Assembly (NCBI GenBank): GCA_038212015.1
Contig: JBBQUY010000042.1
Span: 1 to 30,232 of the forward strand
DNA: 30,232 bases
From: JAGQUL01 sp038212015
Lineage (GTDB): Bacteria > Actinomycetota > Thermoleophilia > Gaiellales > SKUG01
Direction: 5' to 3'
Under the pieces are notes generated by a model. That model was not told where the DNA came from. It searched no databases and was given only the letters and a program-made list of their open reading frames with translations. Positions 7,714 to 17,900 of this stretch are shown here, piece by piece (positions within the stretch are counted from its first letter, which is position 1; every line of letters starts with the position of its first letter). Position numbers and translations under genes: made by a program.

Positions 7714-8409
7714 TCAGCTGCTGAAGGGCTCGGTGCGGATGTCGTCGCCCTTGGACCTCTTCTTCTCCGTGGGCTCGTCGTCCGATGCAACGACTGCCGA
7801 CGTGACGGCCGTGGCACCGGCGTCGCGCTTGCTCGAAGTGCGCTCGCTGCGATCGCGGTCGCGACCGGTGTCGCGGTCACGGTCGGCGCGGCGTGCGCGC
7901 GGCTCGCGAGCCGAGGTGTTCACGGGCGTCGACGGGCGTCGGGTGGACGCGCCACCGCCAGGACCGGCCGGGCCGCGTCCGCCGCCCTTGCCGGGAACTT
8001 CCGTCTCACAGAACGGGCACATCACCCAGCGCGGATCGAGCGGCTTGTCACAGCCGGTGCAGCTCTGGCGCAGCTTCGTGGTGCAGACCGGGCACGACAG
8101 GTAGTCGCCCTCGATGTGGCTCTTGCAGTACGGGCAGCGCTCCTGGCGGCCGAGCTGGCGCTCGAGCGCGCGGATCTCGAGTTCGCGCTCGCGCACGTCG
8201 GCCATGTACTCGCTCGGTCGCACGAGCATGTAGATGAGCACGCCGAACACCGGCAGCATCGCGATGGCGGTGAAGGTCGCCACCATGATCGGATCGTCCG
8301 TGCGCTTGCGCGCGTCCTTGTACGTCCAGATCACGATCGCGACGAAGAACGCGAGGCCGAGAATGGCACCCATGCTCTTTGCCAGGTCGAAAAGGTCGGT
8401 GAGGCTCAT
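7714..8409 (-). CDS. Membrane protein with double zinc ribbon
   Basis: A 231-residue product. Two membrane spans (about residues 14-29 and 42-63) are joined by a basic loop KDARKRTDD. A charged helix (66-90) leads to four CxxC knuckles at 92/95, 106/109, 117/120 and 131/134, which form a DZANK-type double zinc ribbon binding two metals. The C-terminal third is disordered, with a Gly/Pro segment and then Arg/Asp-rich and Lys-rich stretches. The ribbon should face the cytoplasm and probably mediates protein or nucleic-acid contacts. The exact function is unknown. It lies upstream of ndk-maf on the same strand, separated by a strong hairpin, and 24 bases after a small membrane protein gene. Confidence 0.82.
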   Translation of the reverse strand: MSLTDLFDLAKSMGAILGLAFFVAIVIWTYKDARKRTDDPIMVATFTAIAMLPVFGVLIYMLVRPSEYMADVRERELEIRALERQLGRQERCPYCKSHIEGDYLSCPVCTTKLRQSCTGCDKPLDPRWVMCPFCETEVPGKGGGRGPAGPGGGASTRRPSTPVNTSAREPRARRADRDRDTGRDRDRSERTSSKRDAGATAVTSAVVASDDEPTEKKRSKGDDIRTEPFSS

Positions 8410-8433
8410 GTTCGAGTTCGCTCCAGGTCGTCG

Positions 8434-8580
8434 CTACAGCAGCGCGCGTCCGATGAGCAGCCCCACGACGTATCCGGCTGCGAGGACCACCACACTGATG
8501 GCGATCGTGCGGAGCACGAGCCTCGGTACGGAGGTCCGGTCGCGGCGACCGGAACGACGGATGCGGGGAGCACCGGACAT
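8434..8580 (-). CDS. Very small membrane protein (48 residues)
   Basis: Unrecognised. The product has a basic N-terminal half (MSGAPRIRRSGRRDRTSVPR) and one C-terminal membrane span (about residues 22-47) ending LLIGRALL. The hydrophobic stretch is well formed and sits 24 bases before the zinc-ribbon gene on the same strand, which supports a real gene in a two-gene unit. No Shine-Dalgarno sequence precedes the ATG at 8580. The frame is open further upstream to 8700, but that part looks non-protein-like and overlaps the hairpin at 8656-8685. Confidence 0.45.
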   Translation of the reverse strand: MSGAPRIRRSGRRDRTSVPRLVLRTIAISVVVLAAGYVVGLLIGRALL

Positions 8581-8655
8581 CGGTTCGGGGAAGTTTCGCA
8601 GATCGGCCGGCGCACCGCGTTGCCGCAGGTCACGATCGCTCCGAAACAACGCGAC

Positions 8656-8685
8656 GGGGCGTGGCCCGAACCCGGACCACGCCCC
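8656..8685 (-). terminator. Strong hairpin terminator after the Gly-rich membrane protein
   Basis: Perfect 9-bp stem GGGGCGTGG / CCACGCCCC with a 12-base loop, 70 bases downstream of the minus-strand stop at 8755. On that strand it is followed within ten bases by TTGTTT. It is one of the best intrinsic-terminator shapes in the window. Confidence 0.6.
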
Positions 8686-8754
8686 ATCTGCAGTTCGCAT
8701 TTACGCGCGCGTGCGCGCGAGGAACACATGTCGTGCTTCGTTCGGCTCGGTGCC

Positions 8755-9102
8755 TCAGTCGAGCGCGTTGCGCGCGAGCGTGTAGGCGCCAAGGCCTGCC
8801 GCGCCCACGCCCATGCCCAGGCCAATCGATGCGACCGGGCCGGCCTGCCCGAGGATCGGCAGCGAGCCGAGCGCGGGGACCATCTTCTTGGCGCCGAGCA
8901 GCGCGACGCCGGCAGCTGCACCGACACCCGCTCCGACGATCACGTTGGCGAGCGTGTCACGGCCGTCCTGGCGTGAGAACACGTTGTCGGTGCCTTCGCC
9001 CTTGAGCGACTTCACGGCACCGATGCCGCCGCCGATCACCGCGCCACCCAGGACCGCTCCACCGAAGATCATTGCGCCACGAGGAATTGCTGCGAAGTTC
9101 AT
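8755..9102 (-). CDS. Gly/Ala-rich small membrane protein
   Basis: Unrecognised 115-residue product. Three glycine-rich hydrophobic segments (about residues 9-30, 51-70 and 87-110) have GxxxG-type spacing, as in tightly packed or pore-like membrane helices. They are joined by short polar loops with KSLKGEGTDNVFSRQDGRD and GAKKM. No signal-peptidase site is seen. The ATG at 9102 is preceded by GGGACGAAC, a start context that recurs at other hypothetical genes here. The composition resembles glycine-zipper proteins, but I do not assign a function. The gene lies 124 bases downstream of valS on the same strand. Confidence 0.65.
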   Translation of the reverse strand: MNFAAIPRGAMIFGGAVLGGAVIGGGIGAVKSLKGEGTDNVFSRQDGRDTLANVIVGAGVGAAAGVALLGAKKMVPALGSLPILGQAGPVASIGLGMGVGAAGLGAYTLARNALD

Positions 9103-9226
9103 GTTCGTCCCATCGTCCAGTCGGGGGCGGCAACCGCGTCCAACGGTCCCCGCGTAGTCCCCGGAGTCATCCATCCGATTGTCGGGTGGGCGGGCGTGAG
9201 CGTTGCAGCCCACGTGACGGGGGGCA

Positions 9227-11920
9227 TCAGCCCAGCTGTGCGAGCACGGCCTCGAGCTGCTCGGCCTGGCGCGAGAAGCGCTCGACCTTGTCGCGCTCGG
9301 CCTGCACCAGCTCCGCCGGTGCGCGACCGGTGAACTTCTCGTTGCCGAGCTTGCCCTCCGCGCGCTTGACCTCGCCCTTGGCGTTCTTGAGGTCGCCCTC
9401 GAGCTTGGCACGCACGCTGCCCGGCACCCACGCCGTGACCGTCATGTCACCTTCGACGACCGACACCGCGATGTGGTCATCCGCCGCCGCACTCGGATCA
9501 TCCGTGAGCGACTTGAGTGCGCCGCCGGGCACGAGCCGCTCGACCAGGTCGCGCGCGTCGAACTGCAGCTCGTCGAGCGCCACGCGCCACGCCCCACGCA
9601 CGTCACCGGCCTGTGCCAGCGCACGCAGGCGCGTCACGAGCGCCTGCACGCTCGCGTAGCGCGCCTCGTCGACATCGAAATTGCCCCGATCCACTTCCGG
9701 GATCGCGTGGTCGTGCCAGGGCGCACGCGCCACCAGCCGTCCGCCGTCGATTCCGCCGGGCCAGATCTGCACGGCGAGTTCCTCGGTGAGGTGCGGCATC
9801 ACCGGGTGCAGCATCCGGATCGTGCGATCGATCACGAACGCGAGCATGTGCGTCGCCGCAGCACGCTCGTCCTCGTCGCCCGAACGCAGTCGCTCCTTGA
9901 CGCTCTCCAGGTACCAGTCGCACAGCTCGTTCCAGGTGAACGCGTACATCGCCTTCACCGCGAGCGCGAACTCGTACTCGCCGAGCGCGCGATGCACGTC
10001 TCGCAGCACGCGATCGAGGCGCGTCAGGATCCAGCGATCCTCGAGCCGCGCGACGGTCGTCGGATCGAATCCGACATGCCCGAACGCCTCTTCGTCGCCA
10101 AGCACCTTGAGCAGCCGCACGGCATTCCAGAGCTTGTTGGCGAGCTGGTTGCCCTCCTTGATGCGGCCCTCGTTGAAGCGCACGTCCTGCGTGGAGCTCA
10201 TGTCGAGCAGGCCGTAGCGCGTGGCGTCGGCGCCATAGGAGGCGATCAGGTCGAGCGGGTCGATGCCGGTGCCCAGGCTCTTGCTCATGCGGCGGCCGTC
10301 GGGGGCCTGGATCGTCGAGTGGATGTAGACGTCCTTGAACGGAATCTCGCCCAGGTGCTGGTTGGAGAACATCATCATGCGGGCGACCCACAGGTTGATG
10401 ATGTCGCGCGCGGTGCACAGCACCCCGGTCGGGTGAAAGTGTTCAAGGTCGGGTGTCGTGTCGGGCCAGCCGAGCGTGGCGTGGTCCCACATGCCGGAGC
10501 TGAACCACGTGTCGAGCACGTCCTCGTCGCGGCGCCACTCGGTGTTGCCGCACTCGGGGCAGGCGGTCCCGTCTGCCGGCCCATCGATCGAGACGTGGAC
10601 GTGCGTCTCGTCTGCGGTGCAGTACCAGACCGGGAGCTGGTGGCCCCACCACAGCTGGCGCGACAGGCACCACGGCTTGAGGTCGTCCATCCAGCCGAAG
10701 AAGATCGACTTGGAGCCGTCGGGGATGAAGCGGACGTCGCCATTGCGCACCCACTCGGTGACGGGCTTGGCGAGCTCGCGCATCTCGGCGAACCACTGCA
10801 GCGAGATGAGCGGCTCGATGCGCACGCCGCTGCGCTGCGAGTGCGGCACGTTGTGGCGGTAGTCCTCGCGCCCACGCAGCAGCTCCTGTTCCTCGAGGCG
10901 CTCGACCATCTTCACGCGCGCGGCATCAGCGTCGAGTCCGGCGAACTCGCCCGCGAGGCTCGTCATCGTGCGGTCGAAGTCGATCGCCGACAGCTGCGGC
11001 AGGCCGTGGCGCTCGCCGATCTCGAAGTCGTTGGGATCGTGACCAGGGGTGATCTTGAGCGCGCCGGTGCCGAACTCGCGGTCGACGTACTCGTCGGCGA
11101 TGATCGGGATCTCGCGGTCGGTGAGCGGCAGCTTCACGAGCTTGCCGACCATGCCCCTGTAGCGGTCGTCCTCGGGGTGCACGGCGACGGCGACATCAGC
11201 GACGATCGTCTCCGGACGCACGGTGGCGACGACGATTTCCCCCGAGCCGTCGGCGAGTGGATATGCGACGTCGTAGAGCTCGTCGGTGAGGTCCTTCTGC
11301 TCGATCTCGAGGTCGGAGATCGCGCTCATCGAGCCGGCGTCCCAGTTGATGAGGCGGTTGGCGCGGTACACGTGGCCGGCGCCGTAGAGCTCGACGAACG
11401 CGTGCAGCACGGCGCGAACGTAGCCCTCGTCCATGGTGAAGCGGGCGCGGCGAAAATCCATCGATGCGCCGAGGCGCCTGAACTGGCCGTGGATCGTCTC
11501 GGCGTACTGGTCCTTCCAGGCCTGCACGCGCTCGAGGAATGCCTCGCGGCCGAGTTCCTGGCGGGTCGTGCCTTCCTTCTTGAGTTCCTTCTCGACGACC
11601 GCCTGCGTCGCGATGCCGGCGTGGTCGACGCCCGGGATCCACAGCGCGTTGAAGCCCTGCATGCGCTTCCAGCGAATGAGCGTGTCCTGCACCGATCCGT
11701 TGAGCGCGTGACCCATGTGCAGCGCGCCGGTGACGTTCGGCGGTGGCACGACGATCGTGTACGCCTCGTGCTCGCCTGTGGGGTCGGCGTCGGCGTGGAA
11801 CGTGCCAAGGCGGTCCCATTCGGCGATCCACCTGGTCTCGACGTCGCCCGGCACGTAGCGCGTCGCGGGCGCGTCATCGCTCACGGTGGTCTCTGGAGTG
11901 CCTGCGTCCGTCTGTGTCAT
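9227..11920 (-). CDS. valS: Valyl-tRNA synthetase
   Basis: Class I aminoacyl-tRNA synthetase that charges tRNA-Val and edits Thr-tRNA. The 897-residue product has HMGH at 68-71 in the PPPNVTGALHMGH context, the CP1 editing domain with ATVRPETI and GTGALKITPGHDPNDFE, and RMSKS (Lys547) for KMSKS. The helical anticodon domain follows, then a C-terminal arm-like coiled coil (about residues 830-897) rich in Lys, Glu and Leu, typical of ValRS. No Shine-Dalgarno sequence is clear. TAGGAT lies six bases before the ATG, so leaderless expression is likely. It follows the RCC1 gene after 43 bases but has its own promoter candidate. Confidence 0.98.
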   Translation of the reverse strand: MTQTDAGTPETTVSDDAPATRYVPGDVETRWIAEWDRLGTFHADADPTGEHEAYTIVVPPPNVTGALHMGHALNGSVQDTLIRWKRMQGFNALWIPGVDHAGIATQAVVEKELKKEGTTRQELGREAFLERVQAWKDQYAETIHGQFRRLGASMDFRRARFTMDEGYVRAVLHAFVELYGAGHVYRANRLINWDAGSMSAISDLEIEQKDLTDELYDVAYPLADGSGEIVVATVRPETIVADVAVAVHPEDDRYRGMVGKLVKLPLTDREIPIIADEYVDREFGTGALKITPGHDPNDFEIGERHGLPQLSAIDFDRTMTSLAGEFAGLDADAARVKMVERLEEQELLRGREDYRHNVPHSQRSGVRIEPLISLQWFAEMRELAKPVTEWVRNGDVRFIPDGSKSIFFGWMDDLKPWCLSRQLWWGHQLPVWYCTADETHVHVSIDGPADGTACPECGNTEWRRDEDVLDTWFSSGMWDHATLGWPDTTPDLEHFHPTGVLCTARDIINLWVARMMMFSNQHLGEIPFKDVYIHSTIQAPDGRRMSKSLGTGIDPLDLIASYGADATRYGLLDMSSTQDVRFNEGRIKEGNQLANKLWNAVRLLKVLGDEEAFGHVGFDPTTVARLEDRWILTRLDRVLRDVHRALGEYEFALAVKAMYAFTWNELCDWYLESVKERLRSGDEDERAAATHMLAFVIDRTIRMLHPVMPHLTEELAVQIWPGGIDGGRLVARAPWHDHAIPEVDRGNFDVDEARYASVQALVTRLRALAQAGDVRGAWRVALDELQFDARDLVERLVPGGALKSLTDDPSAAADDHIAVSVVEGDMTVTAWVPGSVRAKLEGDLKNAKGEVKRAEGKLGNEKFTGRAPAELVQAERDKVERFSRQAEQLEAVLAQLG

Positions 11921-11926
11921 GGACCT

Positions 11927-11932
11927 ATCCTA
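11927..11932 (-). promoter_or_regulatory. Candidate -10 element of valS
   Basis: TAGGAT on the minus strand, six bases before the valS ATG, fits a leaderless promoter. AGGT within the spacer could instead act as a weak ribosome site. Confidence 0.4.
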
Positions 11933-11963
11933 GCCGCGGACGAGCGCTTCCGAACGTCGAGGC

Positions 11964-14900
11964 TCAGACCGCCGGGATCGCGGTGTAGGTCACGGTGCCC
12001 GAGTAGGTGCCCGGTGCCTGCGTCGGCGGGACGGTGACGCGCCAGTCATACGAGTACGTCGTGCCACCGGGTGCGTTGGCCGGATTGCCCGCGCCCGCGC
12101 CCTCGATGGCGACGGCGCTCGTGGAAAACGGCGTCCAGGCTTCGGTGACCCCGAAATGCTTCCACTCGAAGGCGGAGGCGCCCACGGTGTTGGCGCCACT
12201 CGCCCAGTCGGTGGCGCCCATCTGCAGGCGCCAGCCGCCATTGCTCACCACCGTCACCTGCGTGGCCGCGCCGACGGTTACCTGACCCGAACCTGCTGGG
12301 CCGATGGCGCGTGTGTCGCCGGGCAGCACGGTTCCGAACCCGATCGCATTGGGCGGCGTCGCGTCGCGCGCGGAGTCGGAGTAGCCGAGCGTGGACAGCG
12401 AGACGCTGATGCTGATCGCCACCACGGTGAACGAGGACCCCAGCTGTACCTGACTCGTGTCGCTGCCGGTGTGGGACACCGTCACGTTGCGAGCGCCGGG
12501 CGTGGCTCCTGCAGCAATGTCGACGACGACGTCGAGGCGGGTGTCGGACACCCGGGTGACGCTGACCACCGTGATGCCGGTTCCGGAGAATGCGACGGCG
12601 TCGGTGGCGAGGAACCCGGTGCCGGTGAGTTCGACGGCGACGCTCGAGTCGCCCTGCACGCCGGCGTTGGGGTTCACGCTCGTGAGCGAGAATCGGGTCA
12701 GCTGACCGTCCGAGCAGACGATCCCGAGTGCCTGGTTGCCCGCGCCGTCGGTTGCTCGCACGCACACGTAGTACATGGTGTTGTTCGTCAGGGAGAGGCC
12801 TGTCGCGCGCAGGTCGGGCGAGTAGCCGTTCGACGTCCAGGTTCGCGTGGCTCCGGCTGCACAGTCGGTGCCGGCACCGATGGTCGTCACGCAATAGTCG
12901 TAGCGGACCAGTCCGGACCCGCCGCCGTCGATGCCGACCGGCCAGGTCGCCTCGATGACGGTGAGCGAGGTCGTCTCGTCGATGTCGACCCCGCGGGTGG
13001 GACCGTCGTCCACGCTCGGCGGATTCGCCGGCACGTCGTTGTCGACACCGAAATCGGGGTCGGGCGGCGTCCCGAAGCCAACCCACGCTGACAAGGATCC
13101 ACTCGAGTCCTTGACGCAGCCGCGCCAGTGATACTGGGTGCCCACCGTCAGGCCGGTCACGGCAAAGCTGCTCGAGAAGGACGACCCGATGTTGACGGCG
13201 GTCGGCGTGCCAGTCTGGACGTTGGGGTGGGTGCCGTCGCCGCACGTCGCCGAGAACGGCGTGCCGAGCGGCGCAAACTCGAGATACGTGGTCAGCGTCT
13301 CCGCGGGGTCGGGGTCGGAGACGTTGAAGTCGAGGTAGATGTTGGTGGTGATGCCGTCCGAAACCCACTCGCCCGACAGGATCTGCGTGGAATGGTCCGC
13401 GCGGTACTGGGTGTTCCATCGTGCAACCGGGGCGAGGTTGCCGGCGCATGGATCACGCACGACGTCGTAGCGCGGGCGCGTCGCGCGGGTACAGTCGCCC
13501 AGTTCGAATCCGCCGTTGGAACCCGTGGTCATCGCATCCCCGTTACCCCCCACGACCAGGACGCCGTGGTCCTCGCCGCCGCCGCCGACCGACACGGCAC
13601 CTACGAGCGTGCCTGAGTTCATCGTCTGTGCAGGCTCCGCCCAGTCGTTGTCGGAGTAGTCCGTGAGACCGAGCTGCCCGGTCGAGTTCACGCCCCAGGT
13701 CAGGACGCGGCCGCCGGCATCGAGTGCTGCGGTCGAATCCGTGCTGCCAGCCAACGCGATGATGTCCGCCATGGCGGTTCCGGTGTCGATCGCGGCCGAT
13801 GTAGTCCGCACCGCGACGGGCCAGATCCGATCGGACGAGCCGTTGTTGCCGAGTCGCCCCCCGGATCCCCAGCCGACCGACAGCACGGTCCCGTCGGCCC
13901 GCAGCATGATCGCGGCATTGTTCGCGGCAGCTGCATCGGTCACGTTCGTCATCGGAGTGGCGACGGCTGCGAGCATCGGCACGGCGTATGGACTGCATGG
14001 GCTGCCGTCGCAGACGTCCGGGCTCGTGCCCCCCTGCGCGAGCTGCCCTTTGTCGTTCTCGCCCCACGCGTAGATCGTTCCGTCGGACCTGACGGCGAAT
14101 CCCTCCTCGCCGTCAGCACCGAGCGCTGCAACGTTCACGACCTGGTCGAGTGAGACGCCCGCGCTGCGCAGCACGGGCTGGGCCCAGTGGCGACTGGTGC
14201 AGCAGGTCCCGTCCCCCAGCTCGCCGTAGTCGTTGTCCCCCCATGACCACGCGACACCTGACGCATCGAGTGCAAATGCGCCTTCGTCGTGTGCGGCGAC
14301 ATCGATGACGTCGACGAGCGGAGGCCCGGTATTGGACGCGGCCGAGGCGGACCTCACCTGAACGGCGCGCGTTCGAGTCGAACTCGAGTTGTTGCCGAGG
14401 CGCCCGGAACCTCCGTTGCCCCACGACCAGACAGTCCCGTCGGCCAGGACGGCGTACATCGCATACTCGGCGCCGATCAGGTGCACGACGTTCGCCAGCG
14501 GAACGCCAGCCGACACCTCCACGGTCTGCAGCCGTGGAGTCTGCCCGTTGCTCGTGCCGGTGCCGAGCACGCCGTAATTGTTGTCGCCCCAGGCTCGGAT
14601 CGTGCCGTCTGCGCGAAGCAGCGCGCTCGCGCGCCCGAGACCGGCCACCTGGATCGCGCCACCGCCGGTCGAGAAGCTGCTGGTCACGAGCGATGGTGCA
14701 CACGGCTCCGCGGTCGGGCACGTGCCGACGGCTGCCGTCCTGGCGAGTTGTCCGCGATCGTGTCGACCCCAGGCGAAGGCCTGGCCGTCGGCACGCACGA
14801 GCGCGGTGTGCACGGTGCCGGCTGCGATCACTCGCGCCATCGACGTGGTGTCGGGTATGACGACGCCTCCCGAATCGCGTGTCTGCACCGGGACGATCTC

Positions 14901-17900
14901 GCACGTTGCTCCGCACGAAGCGCCGGTGTAGCTGTTCTGCCCGAGCTGGCCCTTCGTGTTGAGGCCCCAGGACCAGATCGTTCCGTCGGCGCGAACGGCG
15001 ACGCTGTGCGCCTGTCCGGCCACCATGTCGCGCCAGCGGGTGAGCGTGGTTCCTGAGCCGTCGCGGACGGGCGCGGCATAGGTTCCGGTTCCGCCCGCCG
15101 CGTTGATTCCGAGCTGGCCGGACGAGTTCGACCCCCAGCTCCAGAGCGTGCCGTCGTCGCGAAGCGCGAGCGCATGGTCGTCGCCGGCAGACACTCGCTT
15201 GATCCGCTGGATGGGCGTCGCTGCTGCGGTCAGCACCGCACGAGCGGTGGGATAGTCCGTGCCGTCCACGAGCCCGGCACCGAGCTGGAGGTTGGTGTTG
15301 GAACCCCAGGCCCAGGCAGCTCCGGACGCGTCCGACGCGACGGCGAAGTCGTCTGCGGCAGCGATCGACGTGACGTTCGCGAGGTCGGCGGTATTGGCGG
15401 TGTTGCGAACCGGAGCAGCGGTCGCACTCGATCCGCCGACGCTGTTGCGGCCCAATCGGCCGTTGGCATCACTGCCCCAAGCGAGGACGCGTCCGTCAGC
15501 TCGGAGGGCAAGCGCAAATCCGCCACCTGCCGCGACCGCCTTGACCTGGGTCGCATTCGCCGGGTCCACCTGGACGGCCCACTCACTGCAGTTGGTGCCG
15601 CCACACGACGTGGCCGTACCAGCTCCGAGCTGCGCGGTGTCGTTGCGGCCCCACGCGTAGACCGTGCCGTCCGTGCGAACCGCCACTGCGAATCCGCATC
15701 CGATCGCGAGTGATCGGACACTGGTGAGTGCACTCACACCCGCGGGCGCGAGGCGCACCTGGACCGGGGTGCCGCTCGAGCCGGAAGTGGTGCCGTTGCC
15801 GAGCTGTCCGTAGGTACCGTCGCCCGCCATCCAGACCGTGCCGTCGGCGAGCACGACGCCGGTGTTGTCGCAACCGGCCGCGACCTGGCGCACGCCGAAC
15901 GTTCCCGGCGCAGGAGTCGACGTGTCGACCGAGATGTCGGGGTTGCCGCCCGGGGAGTAGAACGGACTGGACAATCCGAGCCCGGCGGCGTCGCGAACGC
16001 ACGCGCGCCAGTGGTACTGGATCCCGGACGTGAGCCCGGTGATCGTGACGCTCTGCCACACCGAGTCGCCCTGCGTGATCGATCCCGATGCGCTGCTCTG
16101 GAAGACGGCAGGGTCGGCAATGGCACCGCACGCCGCGCTGAAGGCCACGTTGTTGGGACGGATCTCGACGAACAGGCGCATCGACTGTGCACTGTCGGGA
16201 TCTGCCACGTCAGCCTTCACGACGATGGTGGTCTCGTTGGTCCAGGTGCCGATCGGAAGCTGGGTGGTGGTGTCGCTGCGGTACTGGCTCGCGTCAGAGA
16301 CGAGCCTCGGTGGGAGATTCGAGCCACATGTCTCCTGCACCAGGTCTGGCCAGCGACGGGAGTCGTAGGTGGCAGTGCATGCACCCAGCTGCCCGAAGTG
16401 GTCACGGCCCCACGTGAGCAGCTGCCCGGCAGCCGTTCTCGCGACGTTGTGTTCCCCGCCCGATTCCAGCTGCGCGATCATGCTCACCTGCCCTCCGCCG
16501 CCGATTGCCGAGACCGCCGTCGCGAACCGGCGGGGCGACACGAAACTCGAGTCGCCGACCTCTCCCTGAGTGTTGCTGCCCCACCCCATGGCGCTGCCGT
16601 CGGCAAGGACTGCGAGCGGCGTGTAGTTGCCACTCGTGATTGCGGTGGCTGTTTCGATCCACGTCGTGTTCGTGTCGTTGGTGGCTACCCGCACGGCATA
16701 CGGAACGCTGACCGTGGAGGTGGTGGCGTTGCCGATTTCGCCTCGCACGTTCACGCCCCACGACCACACTGTGCCGTCGAACTTCAGCGCATGTCCCGCG
16801 TAATAGCTGTTGGTCGCGGTCGCCACGCCGGTCAGCGGCGTGCCTGCCGCAGCAAGTACCTGTCGTGCGCGTGAGCTGCAGCCCTGGCCGGAGCAGGTCT
16901 CGGGTCCGCTCGACACTCCCAGACCGAGCTGCCCGTAGTTGTTCATGCCCCACGACCACAACGTGCCGTCGTCACGTACCGCGGAGATGTGATCGACGTC
17001 ACCGCCATCGCCGCCGATCCCGACCACACGATCGAGGTCGGCGCCACTGAGCTGCTGCACAAGAACGGGATACGTGCGCTGGGTGGTCGAGTTGTCGCCA
17101 AGGACGCCGTAGGTATTGCGACCCACCGCTCGGAGACGGCCGTCCACCCCGAGCTGGATCGACGCTCGATCGATGGCGCCGATCGCGATTGCATCTGCGA
17201 GGTCCACGCCCGCCGACGCCTGGACCTTCTGTGCGAAGTTGCTGTCGCTGGTGCTGCCGCGCCCGAGTTGGCCGTACAAGCCGTCGCCCCACGCCCAGAC
17301 GGTACCATCGGCGCGAAGCGCGAAGCCGTTGTCGGCCCCGGCGGAAATGGCGACGATCCCGGTCAACGGCGTGGCCGCCGCGGTCAGTACCGTGGTCGGA
17401 CTCGACAGGAACCCGTCCTCGATTCCAATGCCCGCCTGCCCGTCGGTGTTCTCTCCCCACGCCCGGACGGTTCCGTTCGCGGCGATGGCGTACGACGTGT
17501 TCATCGAGGCCGCCACCGCGCGATACCCGGTCCCGGCTGATGCGGCGCCGGTGCGTGCGTACAGCGAGCACACTCGAACGCCGCACGACGGAGGTGGCGC
17601 CGCGAGTCCGAGCTGGCCGAGCTGGTCATCGCCCCAGCTTCGAATCGTGCCGTCGGCGAGCACCGCGATCGAGTGTGTCGATCCCGCTGCGACATGCATG
17701 GCGAGGGTCAGCCAGGTGGGGGTCGTCGAATCGGCAACCTGGACGGGGCGTGTGCGCTGAGTCTGGGAGAGGTCGCCGATCTGGCCCCAGTCGTTGCGTC
17801 CCCACGTCCAGATGCTGCCGTCGGCGCGAATCGCGACGACGTGGTCGGCGCTGCCGGAGACCTCGCGAACACGATCGAGTCCCAGTACACCGGCTGGTGC

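Noticed and set aside
9473..12037. 854-codon open frame on the plus strand opposite valS
   Set aside because: It is antisense to a certain valS. The translation is Arg/Val/Asp/His-rich, the usual mirror of a GC3-rich gene, and it has no recognisable motif.
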